A model generated the notes under the pieces. It ran no database searches and was not told the DNA's origin. It was given only the letters and a program-made list of their open reading frames with translations. 64,000 bases of DNA from Nemertoderma westbladi. Its lineage: Eukaryota > Xenacoelomorpha > Nemertodermatida > Nemertodermatidae. The stretch covers positions 1 to 64,000 of the forward strand of contig JAUCBJ010006414.1 in the NCBI GenBank assembly GCA_032718475.1, written 5' to 3'. The position numbers and the translations under genes are program-made. Of this stretch, positions 21,171 to 37,500 are shown in pieces; the first letter of the stretch is position 1, and each line of letters starts with the position of its first letter.

Positions 21171-24100
21171 ACACACTGTCACATAATAATGCAGTTCAAC
21201 AAACTACTCCCGAATACACACTCGACATAATAATGCAGTTCAACAAACTTCTCCCGAATACACACTGTCACATAATAATGCGGTTCAACAAACTTCTCCC
21301 GAATACACACTGTCACATAATAATGCAGTTCAACAAACTTCTCCCGAATACACACTCGACATAATAATGCAGTTCAACAAACTTCTCCCGAATACACACT
21401 GTCACATAATAATGCAGTTCAACAAACTACTCCCGAATACACACTGTCACATAATAATGCGGTTCAACAAACTTCTCCCGAATACACACTGTCACATAAT
21501 AATGCAGTTCAACAAACTTCTCCCGAATACACACTCGACATAATAATGCAGTTCAACAAACTTCTCCCGAATACACACTGTCACATAATAATGCGGTTCA
21601 ACAAACTTCTCCCGAATACACACTGTCACATAATAATGCAGTTCAACAAACTTCTCCCGAATACACACTCGACATAATAATGCAGTTCAACAAACTTCTC
21701 CCGAATACACACTGTTACATAAATGCAGTTCAACAAACTTCTCCCGAATACACACTGTCACATAATAATGCAGTTCAACAAACTACTCCCGAATACACAC
21801 TGTCACATAATAATGCAGTTCAACAAACTTCTCCCGAATACACACTGTCACATAATAATGCAGTTCAACAAACTTCTCCCAAGTACACACTGTCACATAA
21901 TAATGCAGTTCAACAAACTTCTCCCGAGTACACACTGTCACATAATAATGCAGTTCAACAAACTTCTCCCAAGTACACACTGTCACATAATAATGCAGTT
22001 CAACAAACTTCTCCCAAGTACACACTGTCACATAATAATGCAGTTCAACAAACTTCTCCCAAGTACACACTGTCACATAATAATGCAGTTCAACAAACTT
22101 CTCCCGAGTACACACTGTCACATAATAATGCAGTTCAACAAACTTCTCCCAAGTACACACTGTCACATAATAATGCAGTTCAACAAACTTCTCCCAAGTA
22201 CACACTGTCACATAATAATGCAGTTCAACAAACTTCTCCCGAGTACACACTGTCACATAATAATGCAGTTCAACAAACTTCTCCCAAGTACACACTGTCA
22301 CATAATAATGCAGTTCAACAAACTTCTCCCGAATACACACTGTCACATAATAATGCAGTTCAACAAACTTCTCCCGAATACACACTGTCACATAATAATG
22401 CGGTTCAACAAACTTCTCCCGAATACACACTGTCACATAATAATGCAGTTCAACAAACTTCTCCCGAATACACACTGTCACATAATAATGCAGTTCAACA
22501 AACTTCTCCCGAATACACACTGTCACATAATAATGCAGTTCAACAAACTTCTCCCAAGTACACACTGTCACATAATAATGCAGTTCAACAAACTTCTCCC
22601 GAATACACACTGTCACATAATAATGCAGTTCAACAAACTTCTCCCGAATACACACTGTCACATAATAATGCGGTTCAACAAACTTCTCCCGAATACACAC
22701 TGTCACATAATAATGCAGTTCAACAAACTTCTCCCGAATACACACTCGACATAATAATGCAGTTCAACAAACTTCTCCCGAATACACACTGTCACATAAT
22801 AATGCAGTTCAACAAACTACTCCCGAATACACACTGTCACATAATAATGCGGTTCAACAAACTTCTCCCGAATACACACTGTCACATAATAATGCAGTTC
22901 AACAAACTTCTCCCGAATACACACTCGACATAATAATGCAGTTCAACAAACTTCTCCCGAATACACACTGTCACATAATAATGTAGTTCAACAAACTTCT
23001 CCCGAATACACACTGTCACATAATAATGTAGTTCAACAAACTTCTCCCGAATACACACTGTCACATAATAATGCAGTTCAACAAACTTCTCCCAAGTACA
23101 CACTCGACATAATAATGCAGTTCAACAAACTTCTCCCGAATACACACTGTCACATAATAATGTAGTTCAACAAACTTCTCCCGAATACACACTGTCACAT
23201 AATAATGCAGTTCAACAAACTTCTCCCAAGTACACACTCGACATAATAATGCAGTTCAACAAACTTCTCCCAAGTACACACTCGACATAATAATGCAGTT
23301 CAACAAACTTCTCCCGAATACACACTGTCACATAATAATGCAGTTCAACAAACTTCTCCCAAGTACACACTCGACATAATAATGCAGTTCAACAAACTTC
23401 TCCCGAATACACACTGTCACATAATAATGTAGTTCAACAAACTTCTCCCGAATACACACTGTCACATAATAATGCAGTTCAACAAACTTCTCCCGAATAC
23501 ACACTGTCACATAATAATGCAGTTCAACAAACTTCTCCCGAATACACACTGTCACATAATAATGCAGTTCAACAAACTTCTCCCGAATACACACTGTCAC
23601 ATAATAATGCAGTTCAACAAACTTCTCCCGAATACACACTGTCACATAATAATGCAGTTCAACAAACTTCTCCCAAGTACACACTCGACATAATAATGCA
23701 GTTCAACAAACTTCTCCCGAATACACACTGTCACATAATAATGTAGTTCAACAAACTTCTCCCGAATACACACTGTCACATAATAATGCAGTTCAACAAA
23801 CTTCTCCCAAGTACACACTCGACATAATAATGCAGTTCAACAAACTTCTCCCAAGTACACACTCGACATAATAATGCAGTTCAACAAACTTCTCCCGAAT
23901 ACACACTGTCACATAATAATGTAGTTCAACAAACTTCTCCCGAATACACACTGTCACATAATAATGTAGTTCAACAAACTTCTCCCGAATACACACTGTC
24001 ACATAATAATGCAGTTCAACAAACTTCTCCCAAGTACACACTCGACATAATAATGCAGTTCAACAAACTTCTCCCGAATACACACTGTCACATAATAATG

Positions 24101-27100
24101 TAGTTCAACAAACTTCTCCCGAATACACACTGTCACATAATAATGCAGTTCAACAAACTTCTCCCAAGTACACACTCGACATAATAATGCAGTTCAACAA
24201 ACTTCTCCCAAGTACACACTCGACATAATAATGCAGTTCAACAAACTTCTCCCGAATACACACTGTCACATAATAATGCAGTTCAACAAACTTCTCCCAA
24301 GTACACACTCGACATAATAATGCAGTTCAACAAACTTCTCCCAAGTACACACTCGACATAATAATGCAGTTCAACAAACTTCTCCCAAGTACACACTCGA
24401 CATAATAATGCAGTTCAACAAACTTCTCCCAAGTACACACTCGACATAATAATGCAGTTCAACAAACTTCTCCCGAATACACACTGTCACATAATAATGC
24501 AGTTCAACAAACTTCTCCCAAGTACACACTCGACATAATAATGCAGTTCAACAAACTTCTCCCGAATACACACTGTCACATAATAATGCAGTTCAACAAA
24601 CTTCTCCCAAGTACACACTCGACATAATAATGCAGTTCAACAAACTTCTCCCGAATACACACTGTCACATAATAATGCAGTTCAACAAACTTCTCCCAAG
24701 TACACACTCGACATAATAATGCAGTTCAACAAACTTCTCCCAAGTACACACTCGACATAATAATGCAGTTCAACAAACTTCTCCCGAATACACACTGTCA
24801 CATAATAATGCAGTTCAACAAACTTCTCCCAAGTACACACTCGACATAATAATGCAGTTCAACAAACTTCTCCCGAATACACACTGTCACATAATAATGT
24901 AGTTCAACAAACTTCTCCCGAATACACACTGTCACATAATAATGCAGTTCAACAAACTTCTCCCAAGTACACACTCGACATAATAATGCAGTTCAACAAA
25001 CTTCTCCCGAATACACACTGTCACATAATAATGCAGTTCAACAAACTTCTCCCAAGTACACACTCGACATAATAATGCAGTTCAACAAACTTCTCCCGAA
25101 TACACACTGTCACATAATAATGCAGTTCAACAAACTTCTCCCAAGTACACACTCGACATAATAATGCAGTTCAACAAACTTCTCCCGAATACACACTGTC
25201 ACATAATAATGTAGTTCAACAAACTTCTCCCGAATACACACTGTCACATAATAATGTAGTTCAACAAACTTCTCCCGAATACACACTGTCACATAATAAT
25301 GCAGTTCAACAAACTTCTCCCGAATACACACTGTCACATAATAATGCAGTTCAACAAACTTCTCCCAAGTACACACTCGACATAATAATGCAGTTCAACA
25401 AACTTCTCCCAAGTACACACTCGACATAATAATGCAGTTCAACAAACTTCTCCCAAGTACACACTCGACATAATAATGCAGTTCAACAAACTTCTCCCGA
25501 ATACACACTGTCACATAATAATGCAGTTCAACAAACTTCTCCCGAATACACACTGTCACATAATAATGCAGTTCAACAAACTTCTCCCAAGTACACACTC
25601 GACATAATAATGCAGTTCAACAAACTTCTCCCGAATACACACTGTCACATAATAATGTAGTTCAACAAACTTCTCCCGAATACACACTGTCACATAATAA
25701 TGTAGTTCAACAAACTTCTCCCGAATACACACTGTCACATAATAATGTAGTTCAACAAACTTCTCCCGAATACACACTGTCACATAATAATGCAGTTCAA
25801 CAAACTTCTCCCGAATACACACTGTCACATAATAATGTAGTTCAACAAACTTCTCCCGAATACACACTGTCACATAATAATGTAGTTCAACAAACTTCTC
25901 CCGAATACACACTGTCACATAATAATGTAGTTCAACAAACTTCTCCCGAATACACACTGTCACATAATAATGCAGTTCAACAAACTTCTCCCGAATACAC
26001 ACTGTCACATAATAATGTAGTTCAACAAACTTCTCCCAAGTACACACTCGACATAATAATGCAGTTCAACAAACTTCTCCCAAGTACACACTCGACATAA
26101 TAATGCAGTTCAACAAACTTCTCCCAAGTACACACTGTCACATAATAATGTAGTTCAATAAACTTCTCCCAAGTACACACTCGACATAATAATACAGTTC
26201 AACAAACTACTCCCAAGTACACACTCGACATAATAATGCAGTTCAACAAACTTCTCCCTAATACACACTCGACATAATAATGCAGTTCAACAAACTTCTC
26301 CCAAGTACACACTCGACATAATAATGCAGTTCAACAAACTTCTCCCAAGTACACACTGTCACATAATAATGCGGTTCAACAAACTTCTCCCAAGTACACA
26401 CTGTCACATAATAATGCGGTTCAACAAACTTCTCCCAAGTACACACTGTCACATAATAATGCGGTTCAACAAACTTCTCCCAAGTACACACTGTCACATA
26501 ATAATGCGGTTCAACAAACTTCTCCCAAGTACACACTCGACATAATAATGCAGTTCAACAAACTTCTCCCAAGTACACACTGTCACATAATAATGCGGTT
26601 CAACAAACTTCTCCCAAGTACACACTCGACATAATAATGCAGTTCAACAAACTTCTCCCGAATACACACTGTCACATAATAATGCGGTTCAACAAACTTC
26701 TCCCAAGTACACACTGTCACATAATAATGCGGTTCAACAAACTTCTCCCAAGTACACACTGTCACATAATAATGCGGTTCAACAAACTTCTCCCAAGTAC
26801 ACACTGTCACATAATAATGCGGTTCAACAAACTTCTCCCAAGTACACACTGTCACATAATAATGCGGTTCAACAAACTTCTCCCAAGTACACACTCGACA
26901 TAATAATGCAGTTCAACAAACTTCTCCCAAGTACACACTGTCACATAATAATGCGGTTCAACAAACTTCTCCCAAGTACACACTCGACATAATAATGCAG
27001 TTCAACAAACTTCTCCCGAATACACACTGTCACATAATAATGCGGTTCAACAAACTTCTCCCAAGTACACACTGTCACATAATAATGCGGTTCAACAAAC

Positions 27101-29110
27101 TTCTCCCAAGTACACACTGTCACATAATAATGCGGTTCAACAAACTTCTCCCAAGTACACACTGTCACATAATAATGCGGTTCAACAAACTTCTCCCAAG
27201 TACACACTCGACATAATAATGCAGTTCAACAAACTTCTCCCAAGTACACACTGTCACATAATAATGCGGTTCAACAAACTTCTCCCAAGTACACACTCGA
27301 CATAATAATGCAGTTCAACAAACTTCTCCCGAATACACACTGTCACATAATAATGCAGTTCAACAAACTTCTCCCAAGTACACACTCGACATAATAATGC
27401 AGTTCAACAAACTTCTCCCAAGTACACACTCGACATAATAATGCAGTTCAACAAACTTCTCCCAAGTACACACTGTCACATAATAATGCGGTTCAACAAA
27501 CTTCTCCCAAGTACACACTCGACATAATAATGCAGTTCAACAAACTTCTCCCAAGTACACACTCGACATAATAATGCAGTTCAACAAACTTCTCCCAAGT
27601 ACACACTGTCACATAATAATGCGGTTCAACAAACTTCTCCCAAGTACACACTGTCACATAATAATGCGGTTCAACAAACTTCTCCCAAGTACACACTGTC
27701 ACATAATAATGCGGTTCAACAAACTTCTCCCAAGTACACACTCGACATAATAATGCAGTTCAACAAACTTCTCCCAAGTACACACTGTCACATAATAATG
27801 CGGTTCAACAAACTTCTCCCAAGTACACACTCGACATAATAATGCAGTTCAACAAACTTCTCCCGAATACACACTGTCACATAATAATGCGGTTCAACAA
27901 ACTTCTCCCGAATACACACTGTCACATAATAATGCGGTTCAACAAACTTCTCCCGAATACACACTGTCACATAATAATGCAGTTCAACAAACTTCTCCCA
28001 AGTACACACTCGACATAATAATGCAGTTCAACAAACTTCTCCCGAATACACACTGTCACATAATAATGCAGTTCAACAAACTTCTCCCAAGTACACACTC
28101 GACATAATAATGCAGTTCAACAAACTTCTCCCGAATACACACTGTCACATAATAATGCAGTTCAACAAACTTCTCCCGAATACACACTGTCACATAATAA
28201 TGCAGTTCAACAAACTTCTCCCGAATACACACTGTCACATAATAATGCAGTTCAACAAACTTCTCCCGAGTACACACTGTCACATAATAATGCAGTTCAA
28301 CAAACTTCTCCCAAGTACACACTCGACATAATAATGCAGTTCAACAAACTACTCCCGAATACACACTGTCACATAATAATGCAGTTCAACAAACTTCTCC
28401 CGAGTACACACTGTCACATAATAATGCAGTTCAACAAACTTCTCCCAAGTACACACTCGACATAATAATGCAGTTCAACAAACTTCTCCCGAATACACAC
28501 AGTCACATAATAATGCAGTTCAACAAACTTCTCCCGAATACACACTGTCACATAATAATGCAGTTCAACAAACTTCTCCCAAGTACACACTCGACATAAT
28601 AATGCAGTTCAACAAACTTCTCCCGAATACACACAGTCACATAATAATGCAGTTCAACAAACTTCTCCCGAATACACACTGTCACATAATAATGCAGTTC
28701 AACAAACTTCTCCCGAATACACACTGTCACATAATAATGCAGTTCAACAAACTTCTCCCGAATACACACTGTCACATAATAATGCAGTTCAACAAACTTC
28801 TCCCGAATACACACTGTCACATAATAATGCAGTTCAACAAACTTCTCCCGAATACACACTGTCACATAATAATGCAGTTCAACAAACTTCTCCCAAGTAC
28901 ACACTGTCACATAATAATGCAGTTCAACAAACTTCTCCCAAGTACACACTGTCACATAATAATGCAGTTCAACAAACTTCTCCCAAGTACACACTGTCAC
29001 ATAATAATGCAGTTCAACAAACTTCTCCCAAGTACACACTGTCACATAATAATGCAGTTCAACAAACTTCTCCCAAGTACACACTGTCACATAATAATGC
29101 AGTTCAACAA
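21171..29110 (+). repeat. Satellite zone C: mixed 45- and 44-bp units
   Basis: Units are 45 bp (GAATACACACTGTCAC) or 44 bp (mostly AAGTACACACTCGACAT), with CGGTTC and GTAGTTC sub-variants in local clusters. No 39-bp units are present. Each 44-bp unit shifts the reading frame and GTAGTTC brings in TAG. Confidence 0.88.
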
Positions 29111-30267
29111 ACTTCTCCCCCACAGTCACATAATAATGCAGTTCAACAAACTTCTCCCGAATACACACTGTCACATAATAATGCAGTTCAACAAACTTCT
29201 CCCGAATACACACTGTCACATAATAATGCGGTTCAACAAACTTCTCCACCACAGTCACATAATAATGCAGTTCAACAAACTTCTCCCGAATACACACTGT
29301 CACATAATAATGTAGTTCAACAAACTTCTCCCGAATACACACTGTCACATAATAATGTAGTTCAACAAACTTCTCCACCACAGTCACATAATAATGTAGT
29401 TCAACAAACTTCTCCCGAATACACACTGTCACATAATAATGCAGTTCAACAAACTTCTCCACCACAGTCACATAATAATGCAGTTCAACAAACTTCTCCC
29501 GAATACACACTGTCACATAATAATGTAGTTCAACAAACTTCTCCCGAATACACACTGTCACATAATAATGTAGTTCAACAAACTTCTCCACCACAGTCAC
29601 ATAATAATGTAGTTCAACAAACTTCTCCCGAATACACACTGTCACATAATAATGTAGTTCAACAAACTTCTCCCGAATACACACTGTCACATAATAATGT
29701 AGTTCAACAAACTTCTCCCGAATACACACTGTCACATAATAATGCAGTTCAACAAACTTCTCCCGAATACACACTGTCACATAATAATGCAGTTCAACAA
29801 ACTTCTCCACCACAGTCACATAATAATGCAGTTCAACAAACTTCTCCCGAATACACACTGTCACATAATAATGCAGTTCAACAAACTTCTCCACCACAGT
29901 CACATAATAATGCAGTTCAACAAACTTCTCCCGAATACACACTGTCACATAATAATGCAGTTCAACAAACTTCTCCCGAATACACACTGTCACATAATAA
30001 TGCAGTTCAACAAACTTCTCCACCACAGTCACATAATAATGCAGTTCAACAAACTACTCCCGAATACACACTGTCACATAATAATGCAGTTCAACAAACT
30101 TCTCCCGAATACACACTGTCACATAATAATGCAGTTCAACAAACTTCTCCCGAATACACACTGTCACATAATAATGCAGTTCAACAAACTTCTCCCGAAT
30201 ACACACTGTCACATAATAATGCAGTTCAACAAACTTCTCCCGAATACACACTGTCACATAATAATGC

Positions 30268-31324
30268 AGTTCAATGAACTACTCCCGAATACACACTGTC
30301 ACATAATAATGCAGTTCAACAAACTTCTCCCGAATACACACTGTCACATAATAATGCAGTTCAACAAACTTCTCCACCACAGTCACATAATAATGCAGTT
30401 CAACAAACTTCTCCCGAATACACACTGTCACATAATAATGCAGTTCAACAAACTTCTCCCGAATACACACTGTCACATAATAATGCAGTTCAACAAACTT
30501 CTCCCGAATACACACTGTTACATAATAATGCAGTTCAACAAACTTCTCCCCCACAGTCACATAATAATGCAGTTCAACAAACTACTCCCGAATACACACT
30601 GTCACATAATAATGCAGTTCAACAAACTTCTCCCCCACAGTCACATAATAATGCAGTTCAACAAACTACTCCCGAATACACACTGTCACATAATAATGCA
30701 GTTCAACAAACTTCTCCCCCACAGTCACATAATAATGCAGTTCAACAAACTTCTCCCGAATACACACTGTCACATAATAATGCAGTTCAACAAACTTCTC
30801 CCGAATACACACTGTCACATAATAATGCAGTTCAACAAACTTCTCCCGAATACACACTGTCACATAATAATGCAGTTCAACAAACTTCTCCACCACAGTC
30901 ACATAATAATGCAGTTCAACAAACTTCTCCCCCACAGTCACATAATAATGCAGTTCAACAAACTTCTCCCGAATACACACTGTCACATAATAATGCAGTT
31001 CAACAAACTTCTCCCGAATACACACTGTCACATAATAATGCAGTTCAACAAACTTCTCCCGAATACACACTGTCACATAATAATGCAGTTCAACAAACTT
31101 CTCCCGAATACACACTGTCACATAATAATGCAGTTCAACAAACTTCTCCCGAATACACACTGTCACATAATAATGCAGTTCAACAAACTTCTCCCGAATA
31201 CACACTGTCACATAATAATGCGGTTCACTGAACTTCTCCCGAATACACACTGTCACATAATAATGCAGTTCAACAAACTTCTCCCGAATACACACTGTCA
31301 CATAATAATGCGGTTCACTGAACT
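30268..31324. promoter_or_regulatory. Three palindromes matching the EcRE consensus
   Basis: AGTTCAATGAACT at 30268 and GGTTCACTGAACT at 31222 and 31312 fit RGKTCANTGAMCY, the inverted-repeat consensus described for ecdysone receptor/USP binding in insects. They sit within satellite units. Binding is only an inference and depends on the host being an arthropod. Confidence 0.2.
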
Positions 31325-34300
31325 TCTCCCGAATACACACTGTCACATAATAATGCAGTTCAACAAACTTCTCCACCACAGTCACATAATAATGCAGTTC
31401 AACAAACTTCTCCACCACAGTCACATAATAATGCAGTTCAACAAACTTCTCCCGAATACACACTGTCACATAATAATGCAGTTCAACAAACTTCTCCACC
31501 ACTGTCACATAATAATGCAGTTCAACAAACTTCTCCCGAATACACACTGTCACATAATAATGCAGTTCAACAAACTTCTCCCGAATACACACTGTCACAT
31601 AATAATGCAGTTCAACAAACTTCTCCCGAATACACACTGTCACATAATAATGCAGTTCAACAAACTTCTCCCGAATACACACTGTCACATAATAATGCAG
31701 TTCAACAAACTTCTCCCGAATACACACTGTCACATAATAATGCAGTTCAACAAACTTCTCCCGAATACACACTGTCACATAATAATGCAGTTCAACAAAC
31801 TTCTCCCGAATACACACTGTCACATAATAATGCAGTTCAACAAACTTCTCCCGAATACACACTGTCACATAATAATGCAGTTCAACAAACTTCTCCCGAA
31901 TACACACTGTCACATAATAATGCAGTTCAACAAACTTCTCCCGAATACACACTGTCACATAATAATGCAGTTCAACAAACTTCTCCCGAATACACACTGT
32001 CACATAATAATGCAGTTCAACAAACTTCTCCCGAATACACACTGTCACATAATAATGCAGTTCAACAAACTTCTCCCGAATACACACTGTCACATAATAA
32101 TGCAGTTCAACAAACTTCTCCCGAATACACACTGTCACATAATAATGCAGTTCAACAAACTTCTCCCGAATACACACTGTCACATAATAATGCAGTTCAA
32201 CAAACTTCTCCCGAATACACACTGTCACATAATAATGCAGTTCAACAAACTTCTCCCGAATACACACTGTCACATAATAATGCAGTTCAACAAACTTCTC
32301 CCGAATACACACTGTCACATAATAATGCAGTTCAACAAACTTCTCCCGAATACACACTGTCACATAATAATGCAGTTCAACAAACTTCTCCCGAATACAC
32401 ACTGTCACATAATAATGCAGTTCAACAAACTTCTCCCGAATACACACTGTCACATAATAATGCAGTTCAACAAACTTCTCCCGAATACACACTGTCACAT
32501 AATAATGCAGTTCAACAAACTTCTCCCGAATACACACTGTCACATAATAATGCAGTTCAACAAACTTCTCCCGAATACACACTGTCACATAATAATGCAG
32601 TTCAACAAACTTCTCCACCACTGTCACATAATAATGCAGTTCAACAAACTTCTCCCGAATACACACTGTCACATAATAATGCAGTTCAACAAACTACTCC
32701 CGAATACACACTGTCACATAATAATGCAGTTCAACAAACTTCTCCACCACAGTCACATAATAATGCAGTTCAACAAACTTCTCCACCACAGTCACATAAT
32801 AATGCAGTTCAACAAACTTCTCCCGAATACACACTGTCACATAATAATGCAGTTCAACAAACTTCTCCCGAATACACACTGTCACATAATAATGCAGTTC
32901 AACAAACTTCTCCCGAATACACACTGTCACATAATAATGCAGTTCAACAAACTTCTCCCGAATACACACTGTTACATAATAATGCAGTTCAACAAACTTC
33001 TCCCGAATACACACTGTCACATAATAATGCAGTTCAACAAACTTCTCCCGAATACACACTGTTACATAATAATGCAGTTCAACAAACTTCTCCACCACAG
33101 TCACATAATAATGCAGTTCAACAAACTTCTCCCGAATACACACTGTTACATAATAATGCAGTTCAACAAACTTCTCCCGAATACACACTATCACATAATA
33201 ATGCAGTTCAACAAACTTCTCCCGAATACACACTGTTACATAATAATGCAGTTCAACAAACTTCTCCACCACAGTCACATAATAATGCAGTTCAACAAAC
33301 TTCTCCCGAATACACACTGTTACATAATAATGCAGTTCAACAAACTTCTCCCGAATACACACTATCACATAATAATGCAGTTCAACAAACTTCTCCCGAA
33401 TACACACTGTTACATAATAATGCAGTTCAACAAACTTCTCCCGAATACACACTGTCACATAATAATGCAGTTCAACAAACTTCTCCACCACAGTCACATA
33501 ATAATGCAGTTCAACAAACTTCTCCCGAATACACACTGTCACATAATAATGCAGTTCAACAAACTTCTCCCGAATACACACTGTCACATAATAATGCAGT
33601 TCAACAAACTTCTCCACCACAGTCACATAATAATGCAGTTCAACAAACTTCTCCCGAATACACACAGTCACATAATAATGCAGTTCAACAAACTTCTCCC
33701 GAATACACACTGTCACATAATAATGCAGTTCAACAAACTTCTCCCGAATACACACAGTCACATAATAATGCAGTTCAACAAACTTCTCCACCACAGTCAC
33801 ATAATAATGCAGTTCAACAAACTTCTCCCGAATACACACTGTCACATAATAATGCAGTTCAACAAACTTCTCCACCACAGTCACATAATAATGCAGTTCA
33901 ACAAACTTCTCCCGAATACACACTGTCACATAATAATGCAGTTCAACAAACTTCTCCACCACAGTCACATAATAATGCAGTTCAACAAACTTCTCCCGAA
34001 TACACACTGTCACATAATAATGCAGTTCAACAAACTTCTCCACCACAGTCACATAATAATGCAGTTCAACAAACTTCTCCCGAATACACACTGTCACATA
34101 ATAATGCAGTTCAACAAACTTCTCCACCACTGTCACATAATAATGCGGTTCAACAAACTTCTCCACCACTGTCACATAATAATGCAGTTCAACAAACTTC
34201 TCCACCACAGTCACATAATAATGCAGTTCAACAAACTTCTCCCGAATACACACTGTCACATAATAATGCAGTTCAACAAACTTCTCCACCACTGTCACAT

Positions 34301-34589
34301 AATAATGCGGTTCAACAAACTTCTCCACCACTGTCACATAATAATGCAGTTCAACAAACTTCTCCACCACAGTCACATAATAATGCAGTTCAACAAACTT
34401 CTCCCGAATACACACTGTCACATAATAATGCAGTTCAACAAACTTCTCCACCACAGTCACATAATAATGCAGTTCAACAAACTTCTCCCGAATACACACT
34501 GTCACATAATAATGCAGTTCAACAAACTTCTCCACCACAGTCACATAATAATGCAGTTCAACAAACTTCTCCCGAATACACACTGTCAC

Positions 34590-37500
34590 ATAATAATGCA
34601 GTTCAACAAACTTCTCCACCACAGTCACATAATAATGCAGTTCAACAAACTTCTCCCGAATACACACTGTCACATAATAATGCAGTTCAACAAACTTCTC
34701 CCGAATACACACTGTCACATAATAATGCGGTTCAACAAACTTCTCCACCACTGTCACATAATAATGCAGTTCAACAAACTTCTCCACCACAGTCACATAA
34801 TAATGCAGTTCAACAAACTTCTCCCGAATACACACTGTCACATAATAATGCAGTTCAACAAACTTCTCCACCACTGTCACATAATAATGCGGTTCAACAA
34901 ACTTCTCCACCACTGTCACATAATAATGCAGTTCAACAAACTTCTCCACCACAGTCACATAATAATGCAGTTCAACAAACTTCTCCCGAATACACACTGT
35001 CACATAATAATGCAGTTCAACAAACTTCTCCACCACAGTCACATAATAATGCAGTTCAACAAACTTCTCCCGAATACACACTGTCACATAATAATGCAGT
35101 TCAACAAACTTCTCCACCACAGTCACATAATAATGCAGTTCAACAAACTTCTCCCGAATACACACTGTCACATAATAATGCAGTTCAACAAACTTCTCCA
35201 CCACAGTCACATAATAATGCAGTTCAACAAACTTCTCCCGAATACACACTGTCACATAATAATGCAGTTCAACAAACTTCTCCCGAATACACACTGTCAC
35301 ATAATAATGCGGTTCAACAAACTTCTCCACCACTGTCACATAATAATGCAGTTCAACAAACTTCTCCACCACAGTCACATAATAATGCAGTTCAACAAAC
35401 TTCTCCCGAATACACACTGTCACATAATAATGCAGTTCAACAAACTTCTCCACCACAGTCACATAATAATGCAGTTCAACAAACTTCTCCCGAATACACA
35501 CTGTCACATAATAATGCAGTTCAACAAACTTCTCCCGAATACACACTGTCACATAATAATGTAGTTCAACAAACTTCTCCCGAATACACACTGTCACATA
35601 ATAATGCAGTTCAACAAACTTCTCCACCACAGTCACATAATAATGCAGTTCAACAAACTTCTCCACCACAGTCACATAATAATGCAGTTCAACAAACTTC
35701 TCCCGAATACACACTGTTACATAATAATGCAGTTCAACAAACTTCTCCCGAATACACACTGTCACATAATAATGTAGTTCAACAAACTTCTCCCGAATAC
35801 ACACTGTCACATAATAATGCAGTTCAACAAACTTCTCCCGAATACACACTGTTACATAATAATGCAGTTCAACAAACTTCTCCACCACAGTCACATAATA
35901 ATGCAGTTCAACAAACTTCTCCACCACAGTCACATAATAATGCAGTTCAACAAACTTCTCCCGAATACACACTGTTACATAATAATGCAGTTCAACAAAC
36001 TTCTCCCGAATACACACTGTCACATAATAATGCAGTTCAACAAACTTCTCCCGAATACACACTATCACATAATAATGCAGTTCAACAAACTTCTCCCGAA
36101 TACACACTGTTACATAATAATGCAGTTCAACAAACTTCTCCACCACAGTCACATAATAATGCAGTTCAACAAACTTCTCCCGAATACACACTGTTACATA
36201 ATAATGCAGTTCAACAAACTTCTCCCGAATACACACTGTTACATAATAATGCAGTTCAACAAACTTCTCCCGAATACACACTATCACATAATAATGCAGT
36301 TCAACAAACTTCTCCACCACAGTCACATAATAATGCAGTTCAACAAACTTCTCCCGAATACACACTGTTACATAATAATGCAGTTCAACAAACTTCTCCC
36401 GAATACACACTGTCACATAATAATGCAGTTCAACAAACTTCTCCCGAATACACACTGTCACATAATAATGCAGTTCAACAAACTTCTCCCGAATACACAC
36501 TGTCACATAATAATGCAGTTCAACAAACTTCTCCACCACAGTCACATAATAATGCAGTTCAACAAACTTCTCCCGAATACACACTGTTACATAATAATGC
36601 AGTTCAACAAACTTCTCCACCACAGTCACATAATAATGCAGTTCAACAAACTTCTCCCGAATACACACTGTTACATAATAATGCAGTTCAACAAACTTCT
36701 CCCGAATACACACTGTCACATAATAATGCAGTTCAACAAACTTCTCCACCACAGTCACATAATAATGCAGTTCAACAAACTTCTCCCGAATACACACTGT
36801 CACATAATAATGCAGTTCAACAAACTTCTCCACCACAGTCACATAATAATGCAGTTCAACAAACTTCTCCCGAATACACACTGTTACATAATAATGCAGT
36901 TCAACAAACTTCTCCCGAATACACACTGTCACATAATAATGCAGTTCAACAAACTTCTCCACCACAGTCACATAATAATGCAGTTCAACAAACTTCTCCC
37001 GAATACACACTGTTACATAATAATGCAGTTCAACAAACTTCTCCCGAATACACACTGTTACATAATAATGCAGTTCAACAAACTTCTCCCGAATACACAC
37101 TGTTACATAATAATGCAGTTCAACAAACTTCTCCCGAATACACACTGTTACATAATAATGCAGTTCAACAAACTTCTCCCGAATACACACTGTCACATAA
37201 TAATGCAGTTCAACAAACTTCTCCACCACAGTCACATAATAATGCAGTTCAACAAACTTCTCCCGAATACACACTGTTACATAATAATGCAGTTCAACAA
37301 ACTTCTCCCGAATACACACTGTCACATAATAATGCAGTTCAACAAACTTCTCCCGAATACACACTGTTACATAATAATGCAGTTCAACAAACTTCTCCAC
37401 CACAGTCACATAATAATGCAGTTCAACAAACTTCTCCCGAATACACACTGTCACATAATAATGCAGTTCAACAAACTTCTCCCGAATACACACTGTTACA

